Of a DNA stretch of 64,000 nucleotides, positions 25,606 to 33,818 are shown one piece after another. Under the pieces are notes generated by a model, which ran no database searches, was not told the origin of the DNA, and worked only from the letters and a program-made list of their open reading frames with translations. The first letter of the stretch is position 1. Every line of letters begins with the position of its first letter. Made by a program: the position numbers and the translations under genes. The stretch comes from JAGVSV01 sp050952845 (lineage in GTDB: Bacteria > Bacillota > Clostridia > Christensenellales > Aristaeellaceae). Location: positions 2,790,001 to 2,854,000 of the forward strand of contig JBMNLP010000001.1 of assembly GCA_050952845.1 (NCBI GenBank), in the 5' to 3' direction.

Positions 25606-25887
25606 ATGATCATCGTTTATCTGACGCTGCGCTACCGGGCGCCCTGGTGCCGCAGCCTGAAGGACAAACGGTCTCAGGTGCGCGGTATACAGGCGGCGCT
25701 GAAGAACAAATTCAATGTGTCAGTCGCTGAATGCGGTGCGCAGAACAGCCGCACGCTGTTTGACATCGCTGTGGCGGCGCTGGCGGCGGACAGCGCCCAG
25801 GCGGACAGCATCCGGGAAAGCATCCAGCGCTTTGCCGAGGATGCCGCTGAAGCTGAGCTGTACGACGTGCTGGCCGAACGCCGTTAA
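25606..25887 (+). CDS. DUF503 family protein (YlxP-like)
   Basis: 93-residue small basic protein. CRSLKDKRSQVRGIQAALKNKFNVSVAE contains the DUF503 pattern (SLKxKR ... FNVSVAE). The relative YlxP sits near rbfA/infB in other Bacillota; its function is unsettled. ATG 25606 is chosen because GGGAGG lies just upstream and the family starts with a strand (MIIVYLTL); longer upstream frames are rejected. It stands alone here, away from translation genes. Confidence 0.85.
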   Translation: MIIVYLTLRYRAPWCRSLKDKRSQVRGIQAALKNKFNVSVAECGAQNSRTLFDIAVAALAADSAQADSIRESIQRFAEDAAEAELYDVLAERR

Positions 25888-25904
25888 TACCGCCCATGTT
25901 TGCT

Positions 25905-25973
25905 CTAATATTGCTCCACGATCTGCCGCAGTTTATCGAGGAAAGCATCCTCACCAAAGCGATTGTATTTGTT
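25905..25973 (-). pseudogene. Possible C-terminal gene remnant
   Basis: On the minus strand a frame reads NKYNRFGEDAFLDKLRQIVEQY and then TAG, directly after an upstream stop. The helix-like composition looks like the tail of a real protein whose body is gone. The family is not recognised. The stop is followed by the recurring AGCAAA motif. Confidence 0.3.
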
Positions 25974-25982
25974 TCAGCCCGC

Positions 25983-26321
25983 TTACATCACGATGATTTC
26001 GCAGCCCTTTTCGACATAGGGCTTTACGCCGGCGTGCCCGTTCATGTCGTTGAGCAGCGGGATGCCCAGCACTTTGTTGGCGTCGTGCACCTTCAGCTGC
26101 ACCGAGCAAGCCAGGCAGATGCCGGCCAGCAACCCCTGCGCCTTGGCTTTGAGGTACAGCGCGTTCTGCTCCGCCTCCAGCTGAGCGGGCAGCGTGACGG
26201 ATTGTCCCTCAAAGACGACATAAACTTCGCAGCCTGCAGCCTTCAAATCGAGCGCGTTTAGCAGCACGTGATTGAAACACATTTTTTCGCCGCGCATGGC
26301 ATAGAACAAATACTTTTTCAT
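25983..26321 (-). CDS. DsrE-superfamily small protein
   Basis: 112 residues. ATG 26321 has GGGGAGGATCAT upstream. The beta-alpha pattern starts KYLFYAMRGEKMCFNHVLLNAL and the loop LAGICLACSVQLK holds two Cys near the place where DsrE/DsrF proteins keep their sulfur-handling Cys. VYVVFEGQSV is also typical. Members relay sulfur or are uncharacterised; a redox role is only inferred. It is a single gene, convergent with DUF503. Confidence 0.65.
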   Translation of the reverse strand: MKKYLFYAMRGEKMCFNHVLLNALDLKAAGCEVYVVFEGQSVTLPAQLEAEQNALYLKAKAQGLLAGICLACSVQLKVHDANKVLGIPLLNDMNGHAGVKPYVEKGCEIIVM

Positions 26322-26449
26322 ATGATCCTCCCCGGTTTTTCCGTGCAATGTCCTGCGCACGGCATGTAGTTTGTTTCGGCTGTCCGCTCACAGGCGGATC
26401 GATGGCGCCGGCTGCCGCAGATAAGCGCGGCAGCATGGGTGCTGTTGCC

Positions 26450-27220
26450 TTATTTTTTGTACTTGCGCGTCAGGATGTTCATTGAGGCTTGGGTAGGGCT
26501 CAGATCGTATTCGTATAGATCGCCGTATATGCGCGGCACCTTTTTCAGGCGGAAGTTCATGTCTTCCACATCGAATGCCGTCAGGTCCAGATCACTTCTG
26601 CCCAGCCATTCCAGCAGGTCCTCGTACTCCGGGTTGTCGGGATTGTTCAGCGCTTCAGCCAGCTCATACAGCCCGCCGATGCCGCCGCAATCCTCCACGA
26701 TGCCGTAGCCTTTCCCTTCCAGCACACGGGGAAACTCCTTGCCGGGCACGTCCGGGTATTCTAAAATGTCCTCCAACACCAGCAATACACACCAGTCGTC
26801 GCCAAAGTCGTACAGAAATTCAAGCCGGTCTCCCGGATGGCTGATGATGTTGTGCATGGGGATGTATTCGGCGCTGTCGGGATGATTTTCAGGAAGATCG
26901 TTGTCAAATAGGCTGATGAAGTCGTTATACTGAATCGTGAGGTCCTCATGCTGGACCTCTATCCGCACGATCTTGTCATCCGGATATGTCTTCTTGGCTT
27001 CCTTTTTTGTGTAGCCTTTGCTGATGAGATGCCGCCTGTAATTTTCATTTAAATTCACTTCAAACATGAACAGATGGCTGGCTTGCATCTCAAACAATGT
27101 CATGATGATGTAGGCGAGCCGCGCCATGTTGATGTTGCGCGGCACCTCAAAACGCCGCCATATGGCAGGCTCGTAGCCATACAGCTCTGCATAATACCGG
27201 TACATTTTTTGTGCAGCCAT
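26450..27220 (-). CDS. Plasmid pRiA4b ORF-3-like protein
   Basis: 256 residues. YRYYAELYGYEPAIWRRFEV at the start, LEFLYDFGDDWCVLLVLE in the middle and FPRVLEGKGYGIVEDCGG followed by GGLYEL are the diagnostic blocks of the PRiA4_ORF3 family. It has no membrane span or signal. The family occurs on plasmids and chromosomes of many bacteria and its activity is unknown. AGGAGG precedes ATG 27220. It is a single gene between DsrE-like and PfkB genes on the same strand. Confidence 0.88.
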   Translation of the reverse strand: MAAQKMYRYYAELYGYEPAIWRRFEVPRNINMARLAYIIMTLFEMQASHLFMFEVNLNENYRRHLISKGYTKKEAKKTYPDDKIVRIEVQHEDLTIQYNDFISLFDNDLPENHPDSAEYIPMHNIISHPGDRLEFLYDFGDDWCVLLVLEDILEYPDVPGKEFPRVLEGKGYGIVEDCGGIGGLYELAEALNNPDNPEYEDLLEWLGRSDLDLTAFDVEDMNFRLKKVPRIYGDLYEYDLSPTQASMNILTRKYKK

Positions 27221-27282
27221 GCGTCCTCCTTTGCTGCGCCATCAGGGGCAGCTTTATATATTTTATTTGTCGGCGAATCGCA

Positions 27283-28323
27283 TTATTCGCCGCCCATATC
27301 CCGGTAAAACGCCAGCGCCTCCGGCGCCGTTTTGATGGCGGAGGAGGTGTCCTGCCCGCCCAGCGAGCAGGCGGCGGAAGCGGTGCCCAGCCGCAGGGCG
27401 TCGATCAGCGCCCAGCCCTCATGCGCGCCGTACAGCACGCCTGCGCAGAACGCGTCGCCGGCGCCCGTGGTGCTGTGGATGTAGCCCTCCGGCAGCTTCA
27501 GGCTGGGCAGGCTGACAAAGGCGTCGGTTTCGTCCAGCCCGCAGGCGCCCTCCGGATAGTGGATCACAGGCCATATGGCGACGCCGTGGCTGCGCAGGGC
27601 TTTCAATACGGCGGGCAGGCTGTCCGGCATCAGCCGCCCGTCTGCCCGCAGGGAGATGCCCGTCACCTGCTGCGCCTCATACTCGTTGATGATGCAGTAA
27701 TCCGTATGGCGCAGCGCCGGCGGCACCAGCCGCCTGTGCCGGTCGCCGGCTTCGGACACCACGTCGATGGAGGTTTTCATGCCCTGCTGCCGCGCCTGGG
27801 CCAAAAGCCGCGCCATGCGCGTGCCGTACTCGCCGTCCTCCCGGTCCAGGGCGTCCAGCAGCAGGATGTAGCCGGCGTGGAAGATGCGGGCATTGATCTG
27901 CGCTAAGTTCACATCGTCGACATCAAAATCCCTGCCCGAGCCGGGGGAGGTGAAAAAGGTGCGCTCCCCGCTGCCCGTATCCTGGATGATCAGGGTGTAG
28001 GCGGTTTCACCGTCAGCGATCACCTGGGCAGTATCGATGTTGGGGTGTTGGCCAAAGTGGCGCAGCACCCGCTCGCCGTTGGGATCGTCGCCGATCCTGC
28101 CGCATACCGTGATGGGCAGGCTGCTGTCCAGCATGGCCAAGCTGAGCGCCGTGTTGCAGGCCAGCCCGCCCACCGTCTGCCAGGGCGCGCCTTGAATGGT
28201 GGTCAATTCGCCCCGGGCGGGGTATTGGGGCACGCGGTACATGGTGTCGGCGATCATGTTGCCGGCGGTGCAGATGCCCCTACGAATTGTAACGGTTTCT
28301 GACAAAGGTGTCGTTTTGCTCAT
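27283..28323 (-). CDS. PfkB-family carbohydrate kinase
   Basis: ATP-dependent sugar kinase of the ribokinase fold, 346 residues. QTVGGLACNTALSLAMLDS is the N-terminal GG motif, FHAGYILLLD an internal strand, INEYEAQQVTG the substrate-lid region, and HSTTGAGDAFCAGVLYG the C-terminal signature with the anion-hole GAGD and catalytic Asp. ATG 28323 gives the family N-terminus (TAGNMIADTMYRVPQYP); the frame's longer upstream extension crosses the promoter and is rejected. It is divergent from the UroD-like gene at 28604 and may be co-regulated with it. The sugar cannot be inferred. Confidence 0.92.
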   Translation of the reverse strand: MSKTTPLSETVTIRRGICTAGNMIADTMYRVPQYPARGELTTIQGAPWQTVGGLACNTALSLAMLDSSLPITVCGRIGDDPNGERVLRHFGQHPNIDTAQVIADGETAYTLIIQDTGSGERTFFTSPGSGRDFDVDDVNLAQINARIFHAGYILLLDALDREDGEYGTRMARLLAQARQQGMKTSIDVVSEAGDRHRRLVPPALRHTDYCIINEYEAQQVTGISLRADGRLMPDSLPAVLKALRSHGVAIWPVIHYPEGACGLDETDAFVSLPSLKLPEGYIHSTTGAGDAFCAGVLYGAHEGWALIDALRLGTASAACSLGGQDTSSAIKTAPEALAFYRDMGGE

Positions 28324-28380
28324 GGGTACCAGTTTCCTTCCTGCGCTGCGCGGGCTGTTGATGCTCTGTGTCTGAGCCTT

Positions 28381-28409
28381 ATTATAGAAATGCGCAGGCA
28401 GGGTGTCAA
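28381..28409 (-). promoter_or_regulatory. Consensus promoter of the PfkB kinase gene
   Basis: Minus strand: TTGACA (28404-28409), 17 bp, TATAAT (28381-28386); start near 28374, about 50 nt before the ATG. Confidence 0.85.
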
Positions 28410-28430
28410 GAAGAAAACGGAAAAAGGGGA

Positions 28431-28461
28431 TTGCGCCATCCATACAATGCCATGGTATAAT
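28431..28461 (+). promoter_or_regulatory. Possible promoter of the second UroD-like gene
   Basis: A perfect TATAAT (28456-28461) is preceded at 19 bp by TTGCGC (28431-28436). The spacing is long, so the -35 assignment is weak. Confidence 0.4.
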
Positions 28462-28603
28462 CAACGCTAAGGCCTGCCGGATGGTATTGTACAGGACAAT
28501 GCAGGTTGCCCAAACAGGCGATGAACACGTTACAAGCTCCTCTTCATGCAATGTCCATGCGCCCGGCAGGGCATACCAAACCAACGATACAGGGAGGATG
28601 ACG

Positions 28604-29713
28604 ATGAAAGCAGTAGCCGCGGAACACTGGGAAATGACCAAGCGCCGGTTTGCGGCGTGGTGGGATAACAGCTGCGTGGAGCGGCCCATGCTGCGCGTTG
28701 TGGCCAGGCGCGACACCCCGCTGGGCAAGTTGGAGGACATACCGCCGCCCAGGGACGCGGCGGATATCTACCTCAACGTGGACAGACAATTAACCGTCAT
28801 GCGCAACAACCTGAAGCGATACCGCTACATGGCGGAAGCCTACCCCAACATGAGCCTCGACCTGGGCGCGGGCTCCATGGCGCTGTACTTGGGCAGCGAG
28901 CCGGTGTTTGCCCATGACACGGTGTGGTTTGAAAAATGCCTGGACGACGTGCAGGCATTTGATGGCGCATATAACCCGCATAACCCCTGGCTGATGCGCC
29001 ACATCGCCATGTTTGAACAGGCAAGAGCGGCGTCGGACGGCAGCTTTCTGTTGAACATACCGGACATCGTTGAAAACATCGACATTCTGTCCGCGATGCT
29101 CGGCCCGCAGGACACCTGCTACGCCATGATGGACGACCCGGACGCCGTTGAGCGTGCAGTGGGCATGATCGATGAAATATATTTCAGCTATTACGACCGC
29201 TTCCGCGAGTTAGTGGTGACGGAGGACAACATCAATTCCTTCACCGCGTTCAATGTGCTGGGCGAAGGAAAAACAGCCAAGGTACAGTGCGATTTCTGTG
29301 CGCTGATGTCCCCGGCACAGTTCAGGCGGTTTGTCGTGCCCTCGCTAACCAGGCAATGCGCGGCGCTGGACCATTCCGTTTACCACCTGGACGGACCGGA
29401 CGCCATCAAGCACTTAGATGCCCTGATGGAAATTAAGGAGCTGCAGGCGCTGCAATGGACCTGCGGCGCCGGGCAGCCGGATTCAGGCTCCCCGCGCTGG
29501 TACCCGATTTACGACCGCGCGCGGGAAGCGGGCAAAGCGCTGCACCTGTCCATATCCGAAGGAGCATACAATGACTGGGTCCGCGCCTGCGATACCCTGG
29601 TGAATCGCTATGGCGCGGACGGCTTGTATTTCCTGCTGCCTGTTATGAGCGAAGCCGAGGCGGAGCGGTTTATCGCCTATGCCGACGCCCATTGGCAGAA
29701 GGCTTCATGCTAA
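28604..29713 (+). CDS. Uroporphyrinogen decarboxylase-superfamily protein (copy 2)
   Basis: 369 residues. Blocks: AAWWDNSCVERPMLRVVARR, SLDLGAGSMALYLGSEP, LNIPDIVENIDILSAMLG, VQCDFCALMSPAQFRRFVVPSL and VYHLDGPDAIKHLDALM; the HLDG strand and the final LQWTCGAGQP occupy the metal-site positions of UroD-like methyltransferases. AGGGAGG lies 6 bp before ATG 28604, which is chosen over a much longer open frame. The stop TAA is followed within 5 bp by a 162-bp palindromic repeat. No corrinoid protein or methyl donor gene lies nearby, so the reaction is unknown. Confidence 0.8.
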   Translation: MKAVAAEHWEMTKRRFAAWWDNSCVERPMLRVVARRDTPLGKLEDIPPPRDAADIYLNVDRQLTVMRNNLKRYRYMAEAYPNMSLDLGAGSMALYLGSEPVFAHDTVWFEKCLDDVQAFDGAYNPHNPWLMRHIAMFEQARAASDGSFLLNIPDIVENIDILSAMLGPQDTCYAMMDDPDAVERAVGMIDEIYFSYYDRFRELVVTEDNINSFTAFNVLGEGKTAKVQCDFCALMSPAQFRRFVVPSLTRQCAALDHSVYHLDGPDAIKHLDALMEIKELQALQWTCGAGQPDSGSPRWYPIYDRAREAGKALHLSISEGAYNDWVRACDTLVNRYGADGLYFLLPVMSEAEAERFIAYADAHWQKASC

Positions 29714-29717
29714 TGTA

Positions 29718-29879
29718 ATACCAACTCCAAACATTAACGCATCGTCGTGCCGGGTCTTTTGCCTTGCAGCTTCGTCGGCTGCTCGGTCAGCGTAGCGCTG
29801 CTACGCTTCCCTCGTCTGCTCCTCGCTGCAAGCCAAAATCCCTCAGCCCTTTGGATGCATTAATGTTTTTCGTTGGTAT
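29718..29879. repeat. 162-bp palindromic repeat (copy A)
   Basis: Imperfect terminal inverted repeats start ATACCAAC and end GTTGGTAT, extending about 26 bp inwards. The centre is the palindrome GCGTAGCGCTGCTACGC, and the whole unit can fold on itself. It fills the gap between two convergent genes, starting 4 bp after the UroD-like stop. Copy B (49310-49471) has exactly the same length in the other orientation. No ORF is inside, so it fits a MITE-like or REP-like element. Confidence 0.8.
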
Positions 29880-29888
29880 AAATTTGCT

Positions 29889-31697
29889 CTAATTCACGGC
29901 TTCGCGCTCTAACAGCCCCACGAGGTACAGGAACTCCTCCTTGTAGGGGTCGCCGGTCAGGCTGCCGTTGCTGCGCAGCAGCTCCAGCGCTGTGCTGTAG
30001 GTGGCGCTGCCCTTCCACTCGCTGTCCCGCAGCAGCATGCCCACCTCAGCCACCGCCGCGGCAAACGACAGGTTGTCGCCCATAGGAGCAGGGTCCTGCT
30101 GGAGCAGCGGGTAGGTATACAGCTTGCTGTCACCGCCTTCCGGCGGCTTGGCGCGGATGCTGAGCGTCAGCATTTCGCCGCTTTCATCCTCAGGCGCCTG
30201 CGGCTGGCTATACTTGCTTTGAACGGCGCCGATGTCAAAGTCGCTGCCGGCGGGCACCAGCTCGTACAGCACGGTCAGTCGGTGGCCGCTGCCCATCTCG
30301 CCGCCATCCTGCTCGTCGTCGGCAAAATCCTCGGCGTCCATCAGGCGGTTTTCATAGCCCACCAGCCGGTATCCCTTGATGTACTGGGGGTTAAAGTCCA
30401 CCTGCAGCTTCACGTCCTTGGCCACCGTCAGGAAGGTAGCGCCAATTTCGGTTACCAGCGCGCGCCTGGCTTCGTGGATGGTGTCGATGTAGCTGTAGTT
30501 GCCATCGCCCCGGTTGGCCAGCGCCTCCAGCTTGTTGTCCTTGTAGTTGCCGTCGCCAAAACCCAGCACGCTCAGGTAAACGCCGCTCTTCTTTTTCTCC
30601 TCTACCAGGCGGGCCAGCGAGCCTTCGTCGCTGATGCCGACGTTCAGGTCGCCGTCGGTCGCCAGCAGCACGCGGTTGCTGCCGCCCTGTATGAAATGCT
30701 TCTCCGCCAGCTGGTAGGCGGTGGTGATGCCGGCGGCGCCGGCTGTAGCTCCGCCGGCTTCCAGGTTTTCAATGGCGGACATGATGGCGGTTTTGTCGCC
30801 AGCCCGCATGCCGTCCAGCACCACCTCGTCCCGGGAGGCGTAGGTGACGATGGACACCTTGTCCTCAGGCTGTAATGCGTCCAGCAGCATCAGAAAGGCG
30901 CGCTTCACCAGCGGCAGTTTTTCCGGCATGTCCATGCTGCCCGACACGTCGATTAAAAACACCAGGTTTTGCCGCGGCCGCGCTTCAGCGGGGATTTCGG
31001 CAGCCTGCAGGCCGATCAGCAGCAGCTGGGTTTTTTTGTTCCAGGGCGTCTGAGCCAGCTCCATGGTAACGCCCAGCGGCTCACCGTCTTTTGGTACGTT
31101 GTAGTCGTACCTGAAATAGTTCAGCATTTCCTCAATGCGCACGCTGTCCACGGGCACCCGGTCGCCCCGGAGGATCATCGCGCGGATCTGCGCGTAGGAA
31201 GCCGTGTCCACATCGGCTGCAAACGTGCTCAGAGGCGAGGTCAGCACCGACAGGAAGCGGTTTTCCTGAAAAAAACCATATTCGTTGGTGTTGAATGCGA
31301 CCTGCATGATGCTTGCCATGGGGGCAGACATATAGCGGTCCACGGCGCCGCATAACTCCTCCCACTTTTCCTCAGGAGCATAAGCCAGCGCCTGCCCGGA
31401 ATACAGCACGCGGTGCGTGATGTCATCGAGTATGCCGCTGGCTAACAGCCCGTTTGCCAGCTGGAAAGCCGTCAGCGCCTCCTCGGTCGCCTGGTCAAAA
31501 ACGCCGCTGGCGGCGTCGTGATAATACCCCAGTTCAATCAGGCGCTGCTGCATGGCCTTGACGTCCTCACCCTGGTCGCCCAGCTTTAACTCCCGGGTAA
31601 AGCCGCTGCCCTGCCCGGCCATGGCTGGCAGGGTCACAGCCAGCGCCAGCGCCAGGCACAGGATTGTCGTCAGATGTTTTTTGATCCGTATTTTCAT
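29889..31697 (-). CDS. Exported von Willebrand factor A protein with peptidoglycan-binding domain (YfbK-like)
   Basis: 602 residues. Signal peptide 1-27 (TLPAMA before GQG). A peptidoglycan-binding type 1 domain follows (about 36-95, LGDQGEDVKAMQQRLIELGY). The vWF N-terminal domain has DVDTASYAQIRAMI and RIEEMLNYFRYDY. The A domain has the MIDAS motif DVSGSM and later TDGDLNVG. The C-terminal DUF3520 region ends FAAAVAEVGMLLRDSEWKG. YfbK-like proteins of other bacteria are lipoproteins; this one lacks a lipobox and has a wall-binding domain instead, so it is probably held on the cell wall. ATG 31697 has AAGGAGG 8 bp upstream; an earlier GTG is rejected. A single gene, partner unknown. Confidence 0.88.
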   Translation of the reverse strand: MKIRIKKHLTTILCLALALAVTLPAMAGQGSGFTRELKLGDQGEDVKAMQQRLIELGYYHDAASGVFDQATEEALTAFQLANGLLASGILDDITHRVLYSGQALAYAPEEKWEELCGAVDRYMSAPMASIMQVAFNTNEYGFFQENRFLSVLTSPLSTFAADVDTASYAQIRAMILRGDRVPVDSVRIEEMLNYFRYDYNVPKDGEPLGVTMELAQTPWNKKTQLLLIGLQAAEIPAEARPRQNLVFLIDVSGSMDMPEKLPLVKRAFLMLLDALQPEDKVSIVTYASRDEVVLDGMRAGDKTAIMSAIENLEAGGATAGAAGITTAYQLAEKHFIQGGSNRVLLATDGDLNVGISDEGSLARLVEEKKKSGVYLSVLGFGDGNYKDNKLEALANRGDGNYSYIDTIHEARRALVTEIGATFLTVAKDVKLQVDFNPQYIKGYRLVGYENRLMDAEDFADDEQDGGEMGSGHRLTVLYELVPAGSDFDIGAVQSKYSQPQAPEDESGEMLTLSIRAKPPEGGDSKLYTYPLLQQDPAPMGDNLSFAAAVAEVGMLLRDSEWKGSATYSTALELLRSNGSLTGDPYKEEFLYLVGLLEREAVN

Positions 31698-31787
31698 GGG
31701 TTCCACCTCCTTATACCTATTGGTCGGATGGACGGGCGGTTTTGTTCCATACGGCGGCGAAAATGTGGCAACAGCGGTACCACGCCG

Positions 31788-32570
31788 CTATTCCACAGGG
31801 ATTTCAACCAGGTGATTGTTGTCGGGGGAATCGCAGTATGTACAGATCCATTGACGGGGGCTCATGCCCATATGTGCTTTAAATTGTCGGGAAAAGTAAT
31901 AGGCATCCTGAAATCCAACGCGCATCGCAACCTCCTGGATGCTGATATGCTTGCTGTGGCGGCGAAATTGATCGCACGCGCTACGCAGCCGAAGCCGTGT
32001 CAAAAACTGTACAGGGGTGCATTTCATCTCGCGCTTGAACAGCGTGCGCGCGTAATCCTCGCTGATATAGAGGGACTTGTACATGTCCTGCAGTGAAAAA
32101 TCCTGATTGGCAAAGTGCTTGATCATGATGCGCTCCATCTGCTGAACATATTCGTTGTAATCCGGCATGCCCCCCAGCATCATCGTATATTCGATCAGCA
32201 GTTCAACCAATGCACGCATCACCGAATGGTCCCCTGCGACGCCCCGATAGTAGTTGTTATAGCACATCATCATGATGTGGTACAGGTCTTTATCCAGGGT
32301 ATCACTCACGCATAAAGCATCGGTATAGGGAAAACCTGTCAATAATACTCCCATATGAATATTACGAAAGCCTTCCTTTGAATGCTCGCTGTGCGCGACA
32401 GCCGGCGGCTGAAATACAAGGTCGCCTTTGCTAAAGGCAATATCCCTGTCACCCACAGTCAGCGTGCCTTGTCCTTCAAAATAGTATATGATTTCCCACA
32501 TATGCGGGTGCACATGTGCTTCAAAGTCATATGTCGTGTTCTTTAATGTTCCTACATATTCTAACCGCAT
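31788..32570 (-). CDS. AraC-family transcriptional regulator with cupin sensor
   Basis: 260 residues from ATG 32570, chosen because GGAG lies 8 bp upstream and the family starts with LEYVGTL; an ATG 12 codons earlier has only a weak site. The N-terminal cupin (HVHPHMWEIIYYFEGQGTL, FQPPAVAHSEHS) binds a sugar-like effector. The C-terminal double helix-turn-helix has FSLQDMYKSLYISEDYARTLF and the signature QEVAMRVGFQDAYYFSRQFK. It diverges from the propeller-oxidoreductase-GH4 operon across 140 bp that hold paired ACATGT sites, so that operon is its probable target (inference). Confidence 0.93.
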   Translation of the reverse strand: MRLEYVGTLKNTTYDFEAHVHPHMWEIIYYFEGQGTLTVGDRDIAFSKGDLVFQPPAVAHSEHSKEGFRNIHMGVLLTGFPYTDALCVSDTLDKDLYHIMMMCYNNYYRGVAGDHSVMRALVELLIEYTMMLGGMPDYNEYVQQMERIMIKHFANQDFSLQDMYKSLYISEDYARTLFKREMKCTPVQFLTRLRLRSACDQFRRHSKHISIQEVAMRVGFQDAYYFSRQFKAHMGMSPRQWICTYCDSPDNNHLVEIPVE

Positions 32571-32626
32571 ATCCAAATCTCCGTTCCCATTATCGTTTTT
32601 CTCCATCTTTTGAATGTTCTAATCCA

Positions 32627-32676
32627 TTTTAACAATTCAACAAAGGCATTATAATAAACATGTCAATCTTACATGT
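32627..32676 (+). promoter_or_regulatory. Promoter and paired ACATGT sites before the propeller-MocA-GH4 operon
   Basis: TTTTAA (32627-32632), 17 bp, TATAAT (32650-32655). Two ACATGT palindromes (32658-32663 and 32671-32676) lie 13 bp apart at the expected transcription start, a spacing that could suit an AraC-type regulator. The -35 box is poor, as in activator-dependent promoters. Confidence 0.4.
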
Positions 32677-32713
32677 ACCGGTGGAAAAGGTCAAATTCAA
32701 AGGAGGAAACAGC

Positions 32714-33802
32714 ATGGCGATTTCATTTCGAAAGAGGCTGTTAAGCCGCGAAAACTTCGAAGCCGCAAGCGTATTCGATGTAAACGGCGACGGGGTGCTG
32801 GACATCGTAAGCGGCGGGTTCTGGTATGAGGGGCCCGATTTCGAGCGTGTCCATAAAATTGCCGACGTCGCATGGGAAGGCGAGTACCGCCAGGATTTTT
32901 CAAGCTATCCCATGGACGTAAACGGCGACGGCCACATGGACATCATCACGGGCAGCTGGTGGGGCAACGGCCTGTATTGGCGCGAAAACCCGGGCGTCGC
33001 GGGGCAGGAGTGGACAACTCACAAGATCGCCGTATGCTCGAACATTGAAACCATCCGCTATTTCGATATCGACGGCTGCGGCACGGTGGAAATATTCCCC
33101 AATACGCCGGGCTCGGCCCAGTGCTTTTTCAAGCTCGTGAAGGACAAGGACGGCAAAGGGACAGGGCAGTTCACCCGCCACACCATCGGCAACGAACCCA
33201 GCGGCCATGGCATGGGCTTTGCCGATGTCAACGGCGACGGCAAAATGGACATCGTGCTGAGCAAAGGCTGGCTGGAACAGCCGGACAATTTATTCCTGGA
33301 CGAGTGGACCTTTCACCGGGAGTTCGACTTTGGGATGGCCAGCGTGCCCATCTTGGGCTATGACATCACAGGCAACGGCTTGACCGACCTGATTGTAGGC
33401 CAGGCGCACAACTTCGGCCTGCACTGGTACGAGCAGGTGCTGCAAGCCGACGGCAAGCGCGAATGGATCAAGCATGCCATTGAGGAAACGCACAGCCAAT
33501 ACCACGACCTGTGGCTGGCGGACATCGACAACGACGGCGAGATCGAGCTGGTCACCGGCTCGCGCTGGCGGGCGCACAACGGCAACGACCCCGGGGAGGA
33601 CAACCCCATCGGCGTGTTTTACTTTAAAGGCGTCGAGGGGGGCAAGTTTGTCAAGCACACGATTGACTATGGCGATCCCGCGACAGCCAGCGGCACCGGC
33701 ATCTATTTCTGGATAGAAGACCTCAACGGCAACGGCTGGCTGGACATTGTAGCGCCGGGCAAAGAGGGCTTGTACCTGTTCGAAAATATGGGCGGTAAAT
33801 AA
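32714..33802 (+). CDS. FG-GAP/VCBS repeat beta-propeller protein
   Basis: 362 residues without signal peptide. Seven calcium-loop repeats are readable: DVNGDGVLDI, DVNGDGHMDI, DIDGCGTVEI, DVNGDGKMDI, DITGNGLTDL, DIDNDGEIEL and DLNGNGWLDI, which predicts a seven-bladed propeller. Conserved Trp/His motifs between them (SGGFWYEGPDF, GSWWGNGLYWRENP) resemble the propeller of aldos-2-ulose dehydratase-like proteins, so an enzyme acting on keto-sugars is possible rather than an adhesin. AGGAGG precedes ATG 32714. The MocA-type oxidoreductase follows 16 bp later in the same transcript. Confidence 0.85.
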   Translation: MAISFRKRLLSRENFEAASVFDVNGDGVLDIVSGGFWYEGPDFERVHKIADVAWEGEYRQDFSSYPMDVNGDGHMDIITGSWWGNGLYWRENPGVAGQEWTTHKIAVCSNIETIRYFDIDGCGTVEIFPNTPGSAQCFFKLVKDKDGKGTGQFTRHTIGNEPSGHGMGFADVNGDGKMDIVLSKGWLEQPDNLFLDEWTFHREFDFGMASVPILGYDITGNGLTDLIVGQAHNFGLHWYEQVLQADGKREWIKHAIEETHSQYHDLWLADIDNDGEIELVTGSRWRAHNGNDPGEDNPIGVFYFKGVEGGKFVKHTIDYGDPATASGTGIYFWIEDLNGNGWLDIVAPGKEGLYLFENMGGK

Positions 33803-33818
33803 AGGAGGTGTGTTCAAC

